NCBI RefSeq assembly: GCF_025566985.1
Contig: NZ_JAOQJD010000012.1
Location: forward strand, 1-64,000
Direction of reading: 5' to 3'
DNA from: Aedoeadaptatus acetigenes
GTDB taxonomy: Bacteria > Bacillota > Clostridia > Tissierellales > Peptoniphilaceae
Length of the DNA stretch: 64,000 nucleotides
Shown here: piece by piece, positions 26,592 through 35,108 of the stretch
Layout of the letters: each line of letters begins with the position of its first letter
Position numbering within the stretch: the stretch's first letter is position 1
Translations under genes and position numbers: made by a program
The notes under the pieces: model-generated
Seen by the model: the letters and a program-made list of their open reading frames with translations, nothing else
The model's database searches: none
Told to the model about the DNA's origin: nothing

Positions 26592-26675
26592 GGAGCAGGT
26601 GTTGGTGGGCTTGATCGCTTCTTCCAAGTCTCGTAGCATGGCGAGAGTGTAGTATTGATGTCAAGAACTAAGTAA
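26592..26675 (+). pseudogene. rlmD 3'-end relic (with internal stop)
   Basis: In one frame this reads GLDRFFQVS, stop, HGESVVLMSRTK, stop (TAA 26673-26675). This matches the RlmD C-terminal pattern DxFPxTSHVETVVLMSR position by position, with a stop where Ser-x-His is expected and Val changed to Gly. It lies in the same orientation as rlmD. Bases 26403-26591 show no coding signal. Confidence 0.6.
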
Positions 26676-26904
26676 AATTAAGAAACCCTTGCCACTGAAC
26701 TTGATCATGAATTTGTCTCAAAGTTTACTAAAGAGTTTATGGAATTATATAATGGGATTTTTAAAACGAAGACAAATTAGAATTTGTAGAATAGGTTGTT
26801 TATATTGGCTTAATAAAAAAACAGCATTGCAACTGTTGGTTGACATATTTCCAAGGTGGCTTGGTAGCCATGAAATCGATTGGTTTGATATAACTAAACC
26901 ATAA
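26676..26904 (+). other. Decayed coding fragments
   Basis: One frame (about 26681-26782) reads ETLATELDHEFVSKFTKEF then MELYNGIFKTKTN and stops. Another (26770-26904) reads ALQLLVDIFPRWLGSHEIDW. Neither has a proper start or RBS and neither is recognised. The stretch is probably gene debris left between two integrations. Confidence 0.35.
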
Positions 26905-26922
26905 AAGAAAGGAGGGTGCGTT

Positions 26923-27546
26923 ATGAACATGGCAGACAGAATACGGTATTTGAGAAAAACAAAAGGAATTTCACAGGAGGAACTTGTAGGCAAGATAGGA
27001 GTATCTCGGCAGGCAGTTTCAAAATGGGAAAGCGAACAAAGCTTGCCGTATTTAGAAAAAATAATTACCATGAGCGATTACTTCGGAGTTACAACCGATT
27101 ATATTCTAAAAGGAATTGAACCGGTTGCAGATAAAGAGCAGAAAAGCTCTGAACTAAAAAGCAAGATACTATATATCGCATCAACAGCATTTGTTGCGAT
27201 TGGGTTATTTAGTGCTTTTGCAGGCTGGCATGAAACGCAAACCATGTATACCGTATGGGGTTCAATGATTATTCAGGCCGTTGGAATTGCCGGATACTTT
27301 GTAGGGCGGTTACTCTCTGTAGCAAGGCCGCCTTTTGCTGTCAACTGGCTTAATCTCAGCGGGTTCTTGTTCATGCCTCTTTCTATGGTTACGGGTGCAA
27401 TTTCTATCGCATTTTTTAAACAAGGGTGGATTGCCCCATACCCTATCAGCATTGATCATGTTGTATTGTTTGTTATAGCGTATATTAGTATTTGCGTCAT
27501 AAGCTTTCTTGTGTTGAAAAGACGAACAACAGAAGTCCGGGTTTGA
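26923..27546 (+). CDS. XRE-type regulator with membrane-embedded C-terminus
   Basis: This 207-residue protein has an N-terminal Cro/C1 HTH (IRYLRKTKGISQEELVGKIG, VSRQAVSKWE, about 5-62) followed by three to four membrane helices (about 82-200). Membrane-linked XRE regulators are common in Clostridia and may sense envelope or membrane-active compounds. Strong RBS AAAGGAGGG. It ends 25 bases before the hairpin of repeat copy B, the same gap as the AraC gene and copy A. Confidence 0.82.
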   Translation: MNMADRIRYLRKTKGISQEELVGKIGVSRQAVSKWESEQSLPYLEKIITMSDYFGVTTDYILKGIEPVADKEQKSSELKSKILYIASTAFVAIGLFSAFAGWHETQTMYTVWGSMIIQAVGIAGYFVGRLLSVARPPFAVNWLNLSGFLFMPLSMVTGAISIAFFKQGWIAPYPISIDHVVLFVIAYISICVISFLVLKRRTTEVRV

Positions 27547-27571
27547 TGACAACTCCCGGTTTGTCGAGGTA

Positions 27572-27770
27572 ATGCCTTTTAACGATAACCTTATTCTATC
27601 GTTAAAAAGCATGTGGATATGTTTCCACATTCAGACAAGACTTCATGACATACTTAGTGTTCACTCGTTTCATGCTGAGGCCATTGCCCTTCTTGTAAGA
27701 AGATAATGTCTTGATCATGCCAAGAATCTCCAAGAGAAGCGCCCGCCGGGGCGATTCGATTGGCAAGATT
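27572..27770 (+). repeat. 199-bp repeat, copy B, containing an rlmD 3'-end relic
   Basis: It opens with a hairpin, ATGCCTTTTAACGATA (27572-27587) and TATCGTTAAAAAGCAT (27597-27612). Compared with copy A, the outer four base pairs differ on both arms yet still pair, i.e. compensatory change. Bases 27647-27709 read DILSVHSFHAEAIALLVRR then stop. The remainder matches copy A through GGCAAGATT. A second short palindrome, ATGTGG...CCACAT, lies at 27611-27630. Confidence 0.8.
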
Positions 27771-28120
27771 TGATGGCGGATGTGATTCTCGTCTTCTGAA
27801 AATTAAATAAATAGCTTATAAGGCTTTCGGGGTTACGGTATAATCCAGAAAGTCTTTTTTATGCCGGCAGTTTTGAAAATAGAGAGAAGTATTGAAAGGA
27901 AATAACGAGAGGGAGATTGATTATAGAAAACGGAAGTACCGGAAGTAAAGAACAGATAAGCGAGTAGTTGAAATGCTTCGCCCTATTCGCGGAAGTGAAT
28001 TTCAAAATAGTTCCGCTATGGAATTATTTCGAAATAGGATTGAATTTACCGGGGGCATCTCCTATACTTAAATTAAGGTCCGCTTTGGAAATAATTTTAA
28101 ATAGAAAGGGGGAAGGACTT

Positions 28121-29422
28121 ATGGAGATAAAGCGGGATTATTATTTAGAGAAATTAATACGAAAAAAAGATAACGGATTGATTAAAATAATCACAGGAAT
28201 CAGGAGGAGCGGGAAATCCTACTTACTCAATCATCTGTTTTACAATCACTTACTTGAAAGCGGCGTCGATGAAAATCATATTATAAAATTTGCCTTTGAC
28301 TCCGGAAGAGATCTGTTGAAAATCGGCGAAGATCTCATGGATCTGGACGTGCTGAGCGGGGAAAGATTGGTCGATCCTAAAAAGTTTTTAGACTATATCA
28401 TGAGTAAAACAAAGGGCGGCGAGAAGTTTTATATCCTCTTGGACGAAGTGCAATTGTTGGCGTCCTTTGAACAAGTATTAAACGGCTTTTTACGTCAAGA
28501 TAATTTTGATGTTTATGTTACCGGGAGTAATTCTAAATTCTTATCTAAAGATGTCATCACTGAATTTGCAGGTAGGGGCGACGAAATCCATGTCATGCCT
28601 CTGGTCTTTTCTGAATTTCTTCAAACTTATGATGGCGATAAAGAAGATGCCTTTACCGACTATCAAGTCTATGGCGGTTTGCCGGCCCAAGCCTTGATGA
28701 AGACGGAAGAAGATAAGATGAATTACCTCAAGGGACAACTCGAAAATGTCTATTTGCGAGATATTGTTCACAGGTATGACATTCGCTTAACGGCCGAGCT
28801 GGAAGATTTGCTCAATATCTTGGCATCGGGCACTGCAACGCTGACCAATCCGACAAAGCTGGCATCCACCTTTTCGTCGATTAAGAAATCAAAAATATCC
28901 GCCAATACGATCGATAAATTTATCGGCTATTTTGAAGACTCCTTTATGCTGAAAAGGGTGTACAGGTATGATGTTAAGGGGAAAAAGTACATCGGAACGC
29001 CTTATAAATTATATTTTGAAGATGTGGGGCTTCGGAATGCAAGATTAAATTTTAGACAGATCGAACCGACCCACCTTATGGAGAATATTATTTATAACGA
29101 GCTGAGATATCGAGGGTATATGGTGGATGTCGGCATGGTGGTGAAGAGGGAAAAGGATAAGAATAATAAAGATATAAAGAAACAGCTGGAAGTTGATTTT
29201 ATCGCCAATCTGGGAAGCAAGAGATATTACATTCAATCGGCATATCGCCTTCCCTCTGTAGAAAAAATGAATCAAGAAAAAGCATCCTTGTTGACGATCG
29301 ACGATTCATTTAAAAAAATCATCATTGTAAACGACCGGGTCAAACCGTTTTTAGACAAGCACGGGATACTGACGATGAATTTATTTGACTTTTTGTTAAA
29401 CAAGGAAAGTTTAGACTTCTAA
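28121..29422 (+). CDS. AAA ATPase with DUF4143 C-terminal domain
   Basis: This 433-residue protein has an N-terminal AAA_14 ATPase with Walker A GIRRSGKSYLL (about 26-36), Walker B FYILLDEVQL (about 103-112) and sensor VTGSNSKFLS. The C-terminal DUF4143 region (about 205-390) resembles a winged helix plus nuclease-like fold (EVDFIANLGSKRYYIQSAY). Family members are common in anaerobes and mobile regions, with no settled function. The start is ATG 28121 with AAGGGGGAAGG upstream; the frame is open to 27968 but lacks an RBS. It is the sole passenger between repeat copy B and the relic at 29.5 kb. Confidence 0.85.
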   Translation: MEIKRDYYLEKLIRKKDNGLIKIITGIRRSGKSYLLNHLFYNHLLESGVDENHIIKFAFDSGRDLLKIGEDLMDLDVLSGERLVDPKKFLDYIMSKTKGGEKFYILLDEVQLLASFEQVLNGFLRQDNFDVYVTGSNSKFLSKDVITEFAGRGDEIHVMPLVFSEFLQTYDGDKEDAFTDYQVYGGLPAQALMKTEEDKMNYLKGQLENVYLRDIVHRYDIRLTAELEDLLNILASGTATLTNPTKLASTFSSIKKSKISANTIDKFIGYFEDSFMLKRVYRYDVKGKKYIGTPYKLYFEDVGLRNARLNFRQIEPTHLMENIIYNELRYRGYMVDVGMVVKREKDKNNKDIKKQLEVDFIANLGSKRYYIQSAYRLPSVEKMNQEKASLLTIDDSFKKIIIVNDRVKPFLDKHGILTMNLFDFLLNKESLDF

Positions 29423-29484
29423 TGAATAACTTGATTGATTCGTTATGGATCTGATCCCGCAGACAAGGCTTTTCAGAAATATGA

Positions 29485-29547
29485 AATTTTATTCATACTG
29501 ATCACTCAAGTCATTACGAGACGGTGGCATTATTGTCAAGGGACTAG
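29485..29547 (+). pseudogene. rlmD 3'-end relic
   Basis: From 29500 the frame reads DHSSHYETVALLSRD then TAG. This corresponds to the RlmD C-terminus PxTSHVETVALLSR with Val changed to Tyr. It has the same orientation as rlmD and lies 77 bases after the ATPase stop. Bases 29548-29690 include a short open stretch (ENEAGHVVIDEIGFLNIHF) that I do not recognise. Confidence 0.6.
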
Positions 29548-29699
29548 TCCCGAAGCAATCAACAGAATGTGTTAATGCAGAAGCCTTAGAAAATGAAGCG
29601 GGTCATGTTGTTATTGATGAAATTGGATTTTTGAACATCCACTTTACCGCCGGAAAACCATACTATTATTAATTTCAGAATCCAATAGGAGGTACATTC

Positions 29700-31031
29700 A
29701 TGAAAATAAATAAAAAGCGTAAAATCATAATTTTTACCATAGTGATTTTGTTAATAAGTTCAGTGGTAACCTTCTGTTTAATTAACAGCTATAAATTTTC
29801 ATCAAAACCTATTTTTGACTTTCCTCCCTTAAAAGAGAATGAAAAATTAGATTCTGATGATTATGTCTATGACTTCAATTATGCTTGGGATGTTTTAGAA
29901 GATTACTATCCTTATTTTGATGTGAACAGAGAACTTTTCGGTGTTGATTTTTTAGCAAATAAAAATGATTATCAAGACTATATTGCTCAAGCTAAAACAG
30001 ATGAGGATTTCTATAAGCGATTTAATCAGATATTGAAAGACCTACATAATTACCATGTGAATTTAATAGGAGTAAACGAGGGAATATATCAATACTTAAC
30101 ATACAGAGATGCTCATAGAGTAGATTTTCGCTCAGATTTTGCAGACTTATATGAGAATAACATCGTTCAAAATCGATATGGCATTACCAATGAATTAATT
30201 CGAGACAAGTTGTCTGAATATCACGGACAAGATTTTGAGATTCTATCAACAAATGCTAATTGCCAAGATTTAATACCAGGTAAAATTGCACTTATCTCCA
30301 TTCCTAATATGATTGGTTATGATCTGCAAAGTATAGAATTTAAAAAAGATAAAGAAAAGATTGAGTCGTACTTGCAGTTAGTTGAAAATTATGGAGCCTT
30401 AGTTATAGATATTCGTGGCAATGGCGGTGGAGATTCTCAATATTGGGAAGAGTTTTTGCTACCTCTCATTGTAAATGAAGAAGTTAGGAATTTAGAATAT
30501 ACATTTATTAAGGATGGTCCACTCTTCAAAAAGGTTAGAAGATATGAAGGATATAAAAGGCTTAATGCCAACACACTAGGAGGTTTTAATTTTCCGGAGA
30601 AAACAATCAACTACCTAAAAGACTTTAGTTTTTATACGAATCATGAAAGAGTAGTTAATCCTAATAATGAATCCGTTAAATTTGGAGGAAAGATATATCT
30701 CTTAGTAGATGAAAAAGTTTTTTCATCTGCTGAAATGTTAGCTAGCTTTATGAAAGAAACAAACATTGCAACATTAATCGGGACTACAACAGGGGGCGAT
30801 GGAATTGGGACTGATCCCTTCCAAATATCATTACCTAAATCAGGTTTTGTCATGCGTTTTCCAAAACAAATGGGAGTGACAGGAAAGGGAAGCATTAATG
30901 ATCTTGAAAAAACAAAGCCAGATATTACGGTCATAGATTCTAGTGTTAAATATAGTTTTGGAGAGAATCAAATAAATATAAATGCAGACAAGTGTTTAGA
31001 AAAGGTATTGGAACTAGAGAAAACGAAATGA
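29700..31031 (+). CDS. S41-family (C-terminal processing-like) peptidase
   Basis: This 443-residue protein has an N-terminal membrane anchor (about 8-28), a helical prodomain (YAWDVLEDYYPYFDVN) and the S41 catalytic core. The core carries VIDIRGNGGGDSQYWEEF (about 232-249), the catalytic Ser in KVFSSAEMLASF (about 344), the following TTGGDGIG loop and PKSGF. It is likely a cell-surface serine protease or tail-specific-like enzyme without an obvious PDZ domain. RBS AGGAGG; start ATG 29700. It stands alone between two rlmD relics. Confidence 0.82.
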   Translation: MKINKKRKIIIFTIVILLISSVVTFCLINSYKFSSKPIFDFPPLKENEKLDSDDYVYDFNYAWDVLEDYYPYFDVNRELFGVDFLANKNDYQDYIAQAKTDEDFYKRFNQILKDLHNYHVNLIGVNEGIYQYLTYRDAHRVDFRSDFADLYENNIVQNRYGITNELIRDKLSEYHGQDFEILSTNANCQDLIPGKIALISIPNMIGYDLQSIEFKKDKEKIESYLQLVENYGALVIDIRGNGGGDSQYWEEFLLPLIVNEEVRNLEYTFIKDGPLFKKVRRYEGYKRLNANTLGGFNFPEKTINYLKDFSFYTNHERVVNPNNESVKFGGKIYLLVDEKVFSSAEMLASFMKETNIATLIGTTTGGDGIGTDPFQISLPKSGFVMRFPKQMGVTGKGSINDLEKTKPDITVIDSSVKYSFGENQININADKCLEKVLELEKTK

Positions 31032-31195
31032 TAAAAAAGCCCGACTCGAGAAGAAAATATGCGAAAGTATGGATGTAGAAGAGGGGTGTAATGCTGAAAA
31101 ACTAGGATTGGAGAATCGAGTCACTGTTGGAAATCAACTGAAAATGGAATAGATCGTTAAAATTATTATTCTATTTGCAAATCAAATAGAATGAG

Positions 31196-31354
31196 ACTGC
31201 TAAAAATCCTAATGATATGTTTTTCAATACTCGAAACTGCTAAAAGCCGCTGATATGTTTACGAAAATGTAAAAATGGGCTTTTTATCCATCCTGACCAC
31301 TCGTTTCATGTGGAGTGTTTATGTTTAATGTCACGGGAGAAGTGCTACACGGAA
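31196..31354 (+). pseudogene. Imperfect repeats and rlmD 3'-end relic
   Basis: Two imperfect copies of ACTGCTAAAA...TGATATGTTT lie about 40 bases apart (31196-31222, 31236-31260). From 31286 a frame reads IHPDHSFHVECLCLMSREKC and stops at TAG 31352-31354, matching the RlmD C-terminus HTxHVExxxLMSR. It shares the 18-mer CACTCGTTTCATGTGGAG with repeat copy A. This is the last such relic before GC-rich sequence returns. Confidence 0.6.
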
Positions 31355-31510
31355 TAGGAAGGCCTCGAAATCAAGGGATTTTGAGTATGACACCGGAGAC
31401 AGGCACATCGCCGGAGTTTTTTTCCAACAGATTGATTTTCGTCCAAAATAAAGCCAATCTGTATGAAAGCAGGCATGAGAGGATGAAGTAATGATTTAGG
31501 GGTCGGTAAA

Positions 31511-31732
31511 ATGTTGATATTAAAAATTATACTAATGACGCTCGGTGTTGCATTTACAGTATTTGGATATAAGATTTATTTTCAAGAGAAATACAATCTA
31601 ATCAACGGTTTTGAAGAAGCTTATAAAGCAGGAAGGAAAACAAAACGATATGCCGAGAGAGTTGGATTGGTAGAATTGATTATTGGAATTATCCTAACTG
31701 TAATTGGAGTCTATGGGATTATTATTAAATAA
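31511..31732 (+). CDS. Small two-helix membrane protein (DUF3784-like)
   Basis: This 73-residue protein has two membrane helices (about 3-22 and 50-71) separated by a basic segment with NLINGFEEAYKAGRKTKRYAE. That resembles the DUF3784 layout (helix, LIAGY-like motif, helix). RBS is weak (GGGGTCGG). The function is unknown. It is the last gene of AT-rich character. Confidence 0.55.
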   Translation: MLILKIILMTLGVAFTVFGYKIYFQEKYNLINGFEEAYKAGRKTKRYAERVGLVELIIGIILTVIGVYGIIIK

Positions 31733-31733
31733 C

Positions 31734-31806
31734 AAACGATTTTCAGTTTTATGAGCCGGACAAGCCTGAATCGACGAAAAAAATGTTGAAAGGGGCGATG
31801 GAATGA
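31734..31806 (+). pseudogene. C-terminal gene fragment at the right edge of the island
   Basis: A frame without start reads NDFQFYEPDKPESTKKMLKG then AME and stops at TGA 31804-31806, overlapping the ATG of the acetyltransferase gene (ATGA). It looks like the end of a core-genome gene whose 5' part was removed. The likely island boundary is therefore between 31.36 and 31.75 kb. Confidence 0.45.
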
Positions 31807-32336
31807 TTCGAAAGGCAGTTTCTTCCGATCTCGATGCGGTGGTGACGATTTATAATGAAATCATCCAATTGCAAGAGGATGGGGCGATCACGGTGGGATG
31901 GATTCGTGGCGTGTACCCGACAAGGGCGACGGCAGAAGACGCGCTTCGTCGAGAAGATTTGTTTGTGATCGAAAAAGACGGCGCTATTTTGGGCTCCGCG
32001 ATCATCAATCAGCTTCAGGTGGATGTCTACGCAAAGGCCAAATGGCGGCACGAGGTAGATGCCGAGAAGGTATGGGTTCTGCACACGCTGACGATTTCTC
32101 CGAAAGCGAGCGGACTGGGACTCGGAAAGCAGTTTGTCGATTTCTATGAAAGCTATGCATTGGATCACGGATGTTGCGCGCTTCGCATGGACACAAATGA
32201 ACGAAATCTGGTGGCGCGGAAGATGTACAAGAAGCTTGATTTTGAAGAAATAGATATGGTGCCTACTGTGTTTAACGGGATCCCCGATGTCAATCTGGTT
32301 CTCCTGGAGAAATATTTGGGCGACACAGAGAGGTGA
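31803..32336 (+). CDS. GNAT-family N-acetyltransferase
   Basis: This 177-residue acetyltransferase has the GNAT core: VEKDG-like beta hairpin (FVIEKDGAILGSAIINQ), motif A VLHTLTISPKASGLGLGKQFVDFYE (acetyl-CoA loop SGLGLGK, about 110-120) and motif B ALRMDTNERNLVARKMYKKLDF. The substrate is unknown. Codon use is GC-rich like core genes. The start ATG 31803 is preceded by GAAAGGGG and overlaps the upstream fragment. Confidence 0.85.
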   Translation: MIRKAVSSDLDAVVTIYNEIIQLQEDGAITVGWIRGVYPTRATAEDALRREDLFVIEKDGAILGSAIINQLQVDVYAKAKWRHEVDAEKVWVLHTLTISPKASGLGLGKQFVDFYESYALDHGCCALRMDTNERNLVARKMYKKLDFEEIDMVPTVFNGIPDVNLVLLEKYLGDTER

Positions 32337-32375
32337 TTTTTACTCGTACAAAGGGAAGTTGCTTAAGGAGGCAAA

Positions 32376-32546
32376 ATGGAGGAAAAGAACGTATGGCTGA
32401 TATTGGCTATGATTGCGTTCATTACGCTTATCGCTTCGATATGGATGTCATTTAACAGTGGTAAAACGGAGTACGCATGGATCATCGGGTCCATGCTTTT
32501 CGGTATAGGATGCGGAGATCGGTATAACAAGTTGAAAAAGATGTAA
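32376..32546 (+). CDS. Small two-helix membrane protein
   Basis: This 56-residue protein (MEEKNVWLILAMIAFITLIA...) has two hydrophobic helices separated by NSGKTEYAW and a basic C-terminus (DRYNKLKKM). A strong AAGGAGG lies at 32366-32372. It is too short to assign to a family; the RBS and clean membrane pattern support a real gene. Confidence 0.55.
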   Translation: MEEKNVWLILAMIAFITLIASIWMSFNSGKTEYAWIIGSMLFGIGCGDRYNKLKKM

Positions 32547-32577
32547 AAGCATAGGGATTTCATCATCTACCGGTGGA

Positions 32578-32605
32578 AAAATCCCGCGACGAAGCGACGG
32601 GATTT
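32578..32605 (+). terminator. Terminator-like hairpin
   Basis: AAATCCCG (32578-32585) pairs with CGGGATTT (32598-32605). It lacks a long T run. Confidence 0.6.
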
Positions 32606-32699
32606 ATGTGAAGAAAAAATAGGAAACAGATTCTGCACGGCATCTTATCCGGCTTCGATACTTTAAAAATAAAATAACAGACTATAAAGCTGTCGAAAA

Positions 32700-32745
32700 A
32701 ATGGATTTTAGGATTTTACAAGAAATCTTGAAATCCTTTTTTTCT
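32700..32745 (+). terminator. Terminator with long stem
   Basis: GGATTTTAGGATTT pairs with AAATCTTGAAATCC (G-T and one mismatch), followed by seven T residues. The preceding bases (CTATAAAGCTGTCGAAAA) resemble those before the recombinase terminator at 22.77 kb. Confidence 0.65.
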
Positions 32746-32767
32746 GTTAAATCGCCGGAAGGGGACG

Positions 32768-32776
32768 TGGTATAAT
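32768..32776 (+). promoter_or_regulatory. Extended -10 promoter
   Basis: TGGTATAAT lies 34 bases before the methyltransferase start and has the same extended -10 as the rlmD promoter. Confidence 0.6.
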
Positions 32777-32809
32777 ATCTATGATAATAAGTATCAACAG
32801 GAGGCGGTT

Positions 32810-33427
32810 ATGTTTCGACGCTTTTTAGAAAATTTCAGAAAACCGGAAGACAACTTTGCCGGCAGATTGATGTTAATGAGCATGAATCGAGGCCATGAAA
32901 AATTAGCGAAGTGGGGAAGGTCTTACATAAAAATCAATAAAGAAGATGCCGTCTTGGATTTAGGCTGCGGCGGCGGGCGAAACATCGAATATTTTTTGAC
33001 TCAAGGAGCCAAAGTCTACGGCATGGACCACTCGCAGACCAGTGTAAACATGGCGAGTGAGAGAAATAAAGAAGCGATCGAGTCCGGCCGATGCCAAATT
33101 CTCGTGGGCGATGTAAAGCACCTTCCCTTTAAGGATGAATCCATGGCTATTGTCACGGCCTTTGAAACGATTTATTTTTGGAACGACATTGAGGCGTGCT
33201 TTAAAGAGATTTATCGCGTGTTAAACAGAGGCGGGAAGTTTCTCATATGCAATGAGGTCTCGTCGATGAAAAGAAAAGATGTAAGGATTTTAGCCGGGAA
33301 GATTTCCATGAAAGTCTACACACCCGACGACTTGACGAATATGCTTACGAAAGTCGGTTTTTTGTGTGATTACCATTTAGACAGAAAAGAACAACTGGCG
33401 TTCATAGCGACCAAAACAGAGCATTGA
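32810..33427 (+). CDS. Class I SAM-dependent methyltransferase
   Basis: This 205-residue enzyme has motif I AVLDLGCGGGRNIEYF (about 46-61), GMDHSQTSVNMA, DVKHLPFKDESMAIVTAFETIYFW and the EIYRVLNRGGKFLICNEV post-motif, placing it in the Methyltransf_11/25 group. The substrate is unknown. RBS GGAGG lies before ATG 32810. It is followed with minimal spacing by the ATC-hydrolase-like and esterase-like genes, giving a three-gene operon. Confidence 0.84.
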   Translation: MFRRFLENFRKPEDNFAGRLMLMSMNRGHEKLAKWGRSYIKINKEDAVLDLGCGGGRNIEYFLTQGAKVYGMDHSQTSVNMASERNKEAIESGRCQILVGDVKHLPFKDESMAIVTAFETIYFWNDIEACFKEIYRVLNRGGKFLICNEVSSMKRKDVRILAGKISMKVYTPDDLTNMLTKVGFLCDYHLDRKEQLAFIATKTEH

Positions 33428-33450
33428 AAGAAAGGCATGAAGGAGATTCG

Positions 33451-34077
33451 ATGAAATATCGCCGATTTTATTTTAATCTGTTTCGACATCCGATGAAAAA
33501 GGTCTTGGCGGAAACATACGGCCGAGCCTATGCCGACGAAATCATCAAAAAAAGCAAAAAAGTGTATCGAAAGCTTGTCGAAGAGGCGGAGGATATGGGC
33601 GAGTACAATCCCATGGCCTACAATGAGTTGTTTGCCCTCGTGTTTGTCGCTCCTTATTTAGCAAGCGAGAAAAAGATTCCGCCGGAAATCGCGCAGGAGA
33701 TGATGCGTCGATCCCTTTATTTTGTCCGCCCGTATTTTTCTCTTGTCGACCTCAATACGAAGTGGGGGAAGGCGGCCAATAAGAAAAACATCCTGAAGTA
33801 TGTCAAATGGTATACGCCGGAAAAAGAAAAGCGCTACCCCACGTCCTTTAAAGTTGATTTTGTCGGCGAGCCCTACGAGGGCGCCTGCTACTACAGAATC
33901 ACCCGCTGCCCCATATGTGCCTACACCGAAAAGCTCGGCGTCGCGGAATTAATGCCCCTGTTTTGCGAGCTGGACGAGGTGATGATTGGCCTTCAGCATG
34001 GCGTGCTTCACAGAAAAGACACCATCGCCAACGGCGCGGATTGTTGCGATTATTTTATTACAGGGGATAAAGAATAA
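33451..34077 (+). CDS. L-2-amino-thiazoline-4-carboxylic acid hydrolase-like protein
   Basis: This 208-residue protein resembles the ATC hydrolase family by overall layout: a helical N-terminal half, then FVGEPYEGACYYRITRCPICA with CxxC-type cysteines and LCELDEVM/ADCCDYFITGD-like residues near the end. Family members hydrolyse thiazoline carboxylates or act as unknown Fe-containing proteins. The start is ATG 33451 with AAGGAG at 33440-33445; a TTG frame at 33424 overlaps the methyltransferase gene. Confidence 0.65.
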   Translation: MKYRRFYFNLFRHPMKKVLAETYGRAYADEIIKKSKKVYRKLVEEAEDMGEYNPMAYNELFALVFVAPYLASEKKIPPEIAQEMMRRSLYFVRPYFSLVDLNTKWGKAANKKNILKYVKWYTPEKEKRYPTSFKVDFVGEPYEGACYYRITRCPICAYTEKLGVAELMPLFCELDEVMIGLQHGVLHRKDTIANGADCCDYFITGDKE

Positions 34078-34128
34078 ACCGAAAGCATGGGGGAAACCGG
34101 ATGGAAGGCTGTTTTCAAGGAGGGAAAA

Positions 34129-35067
34129 ATGAGTTTAACGTATAAGATCGCATCGTCCATCGTAAGGCTGCTCGGAGTCAAAAAGATGTTTTTAAAGAAC
34201 AAAGAAGACATGCTCGCCTATGCAAGGAAAGAAAATGCGAAAGTGGTCTTTGATTTAAAGAAGGCAAAAAAGCGGGCCGAGAGAAAAAACTATTTCCTCT
34301 TCCACAGAGAGGTCATGGGATACAGGCTGCTTTCTTACCAAAAAAATCAAATGCCCGCCTACGGTGCGGTTCTCTATCTCTTCGGCGGCGGCATGATTAC
34401 GCAGCCGGACAAATTGGATTTTTCTTTGGCGGAAAGAATCATGGAGAAAACGGGCAAAGATGTTTGGTTTTTGTTTTATCCCCTTTGTTCGGAGGATGTA
34501 AAGGTGGATAAGACATACGAAGTTTCCTTTGAAACCTATCGGCGGATGACCGAAAATTACAAGGCGGAGAACCTAAGTGTCCTCGGTTTTTCCTCCGGCG
34601 CCTGCCTGGCTCTAGGGATCTTTCTACATAATAATGCCTTGGGCAGACCCCTTCCCATGCCCGAAAAAATTATTTCAGTTTCACCCGGCGGCATACCCGA
34701 TGTCACGCTCCATGAGAACAGAGAGATATGGGAAAAGCTAAATGCGCTGAACCCTAAAGACATTATGATTGAACCGACCTATATTAAAACGGCAAGGGAG
34801 ATTGCAAAAGGAGATGCAGACCTGCCTGAATATATGTTAGACGGAACGGTAGGCGATTTTACGGACTTCCCGAAAACATACTTTTATTACGGAGAAAATG
34901 AATGCCTCTACGCCTTTGCGGACGAATTTCAAAAAGCCATGGAAAAATACCGGGCGCCCTACGAAATCATTGTGGGGAAAGGCATGTGCCACTGTTACCC
35001 TTTGGCGCGGTTTTTCAGAGAAGGCAGAGAGGCGCAGGATGAAATCATTGAATTGCTGAAGTCTTAA
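34129..35067 (+). CDS. Alpha/beta-hydrolase fold esterase
   Basis: This 312-residue hydrolase has an oxyanion-type loop YLFGGGMITQP (about 84-94), nucleophile elbow LGFSSGACLAL (Ser about 154) and a late acid/His region (YGENECLYAF; GMCHCYPLARFF), the pattern of the HSL/alpha-beta hydrolase_3 group. ATG 34129 follows AAGGAGGG; an upstream ATG at 34087 lacks an RBS. The substrate is unknown. It is probably co-transcribed with the preceding two genes. Confidence 0.78.
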   Translation: MSLTYKIASSIVRLLGVKKMFLKNKEDMLAYARKENAKVVFDLKKAKKRAERKNYFLFHREVMGYRLLSYQKNQMPAYGAVLYLFGGGMITQPDKLDFSLAERIMEKTGKDVWFLFYPLCSEDVKVDKTYEVSFETYRRMTENYKAENLSVLGFSSGACLALGIFLHNNALGRPLPMPEKIISVSPGGIPDVTLHENREIWEKLNALNPKDIMIEPTYIKTAREIAKGDADLPEYMLDGTVGDFTDFPKTYFYYGENECLYAFADEFQKAMEKYRAPYEIIVGKGMCHCYPLARFFREGREAQDEIIELLKS

Positions 35068-35087
35068 AAAGCACAAGTTTTATGAAA

Positions 35088-35108
35088 GCATCTACGAGGG
35101 TAGGTGCT
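35088..35108 (+). terminator. Weak terminator hairpin
   Basis: AGCATCTAC pairs with GTAGGTGCT around three bases, followed by ATTCTTAT. The stretch 35.11-35.26 kb holds no gene; TTGTTACT is repeated twice at 35222-35240. Confidence 0.5.

Noticed and set aside
27810..27860. Promoter-like GGTATAATCC after repeat copy B
   Set aside because: It sits inside a weak stem (GGCTTTC...GAAAGTC plus T run) and is about 280 bases from the next start; more likely part of a terminator.
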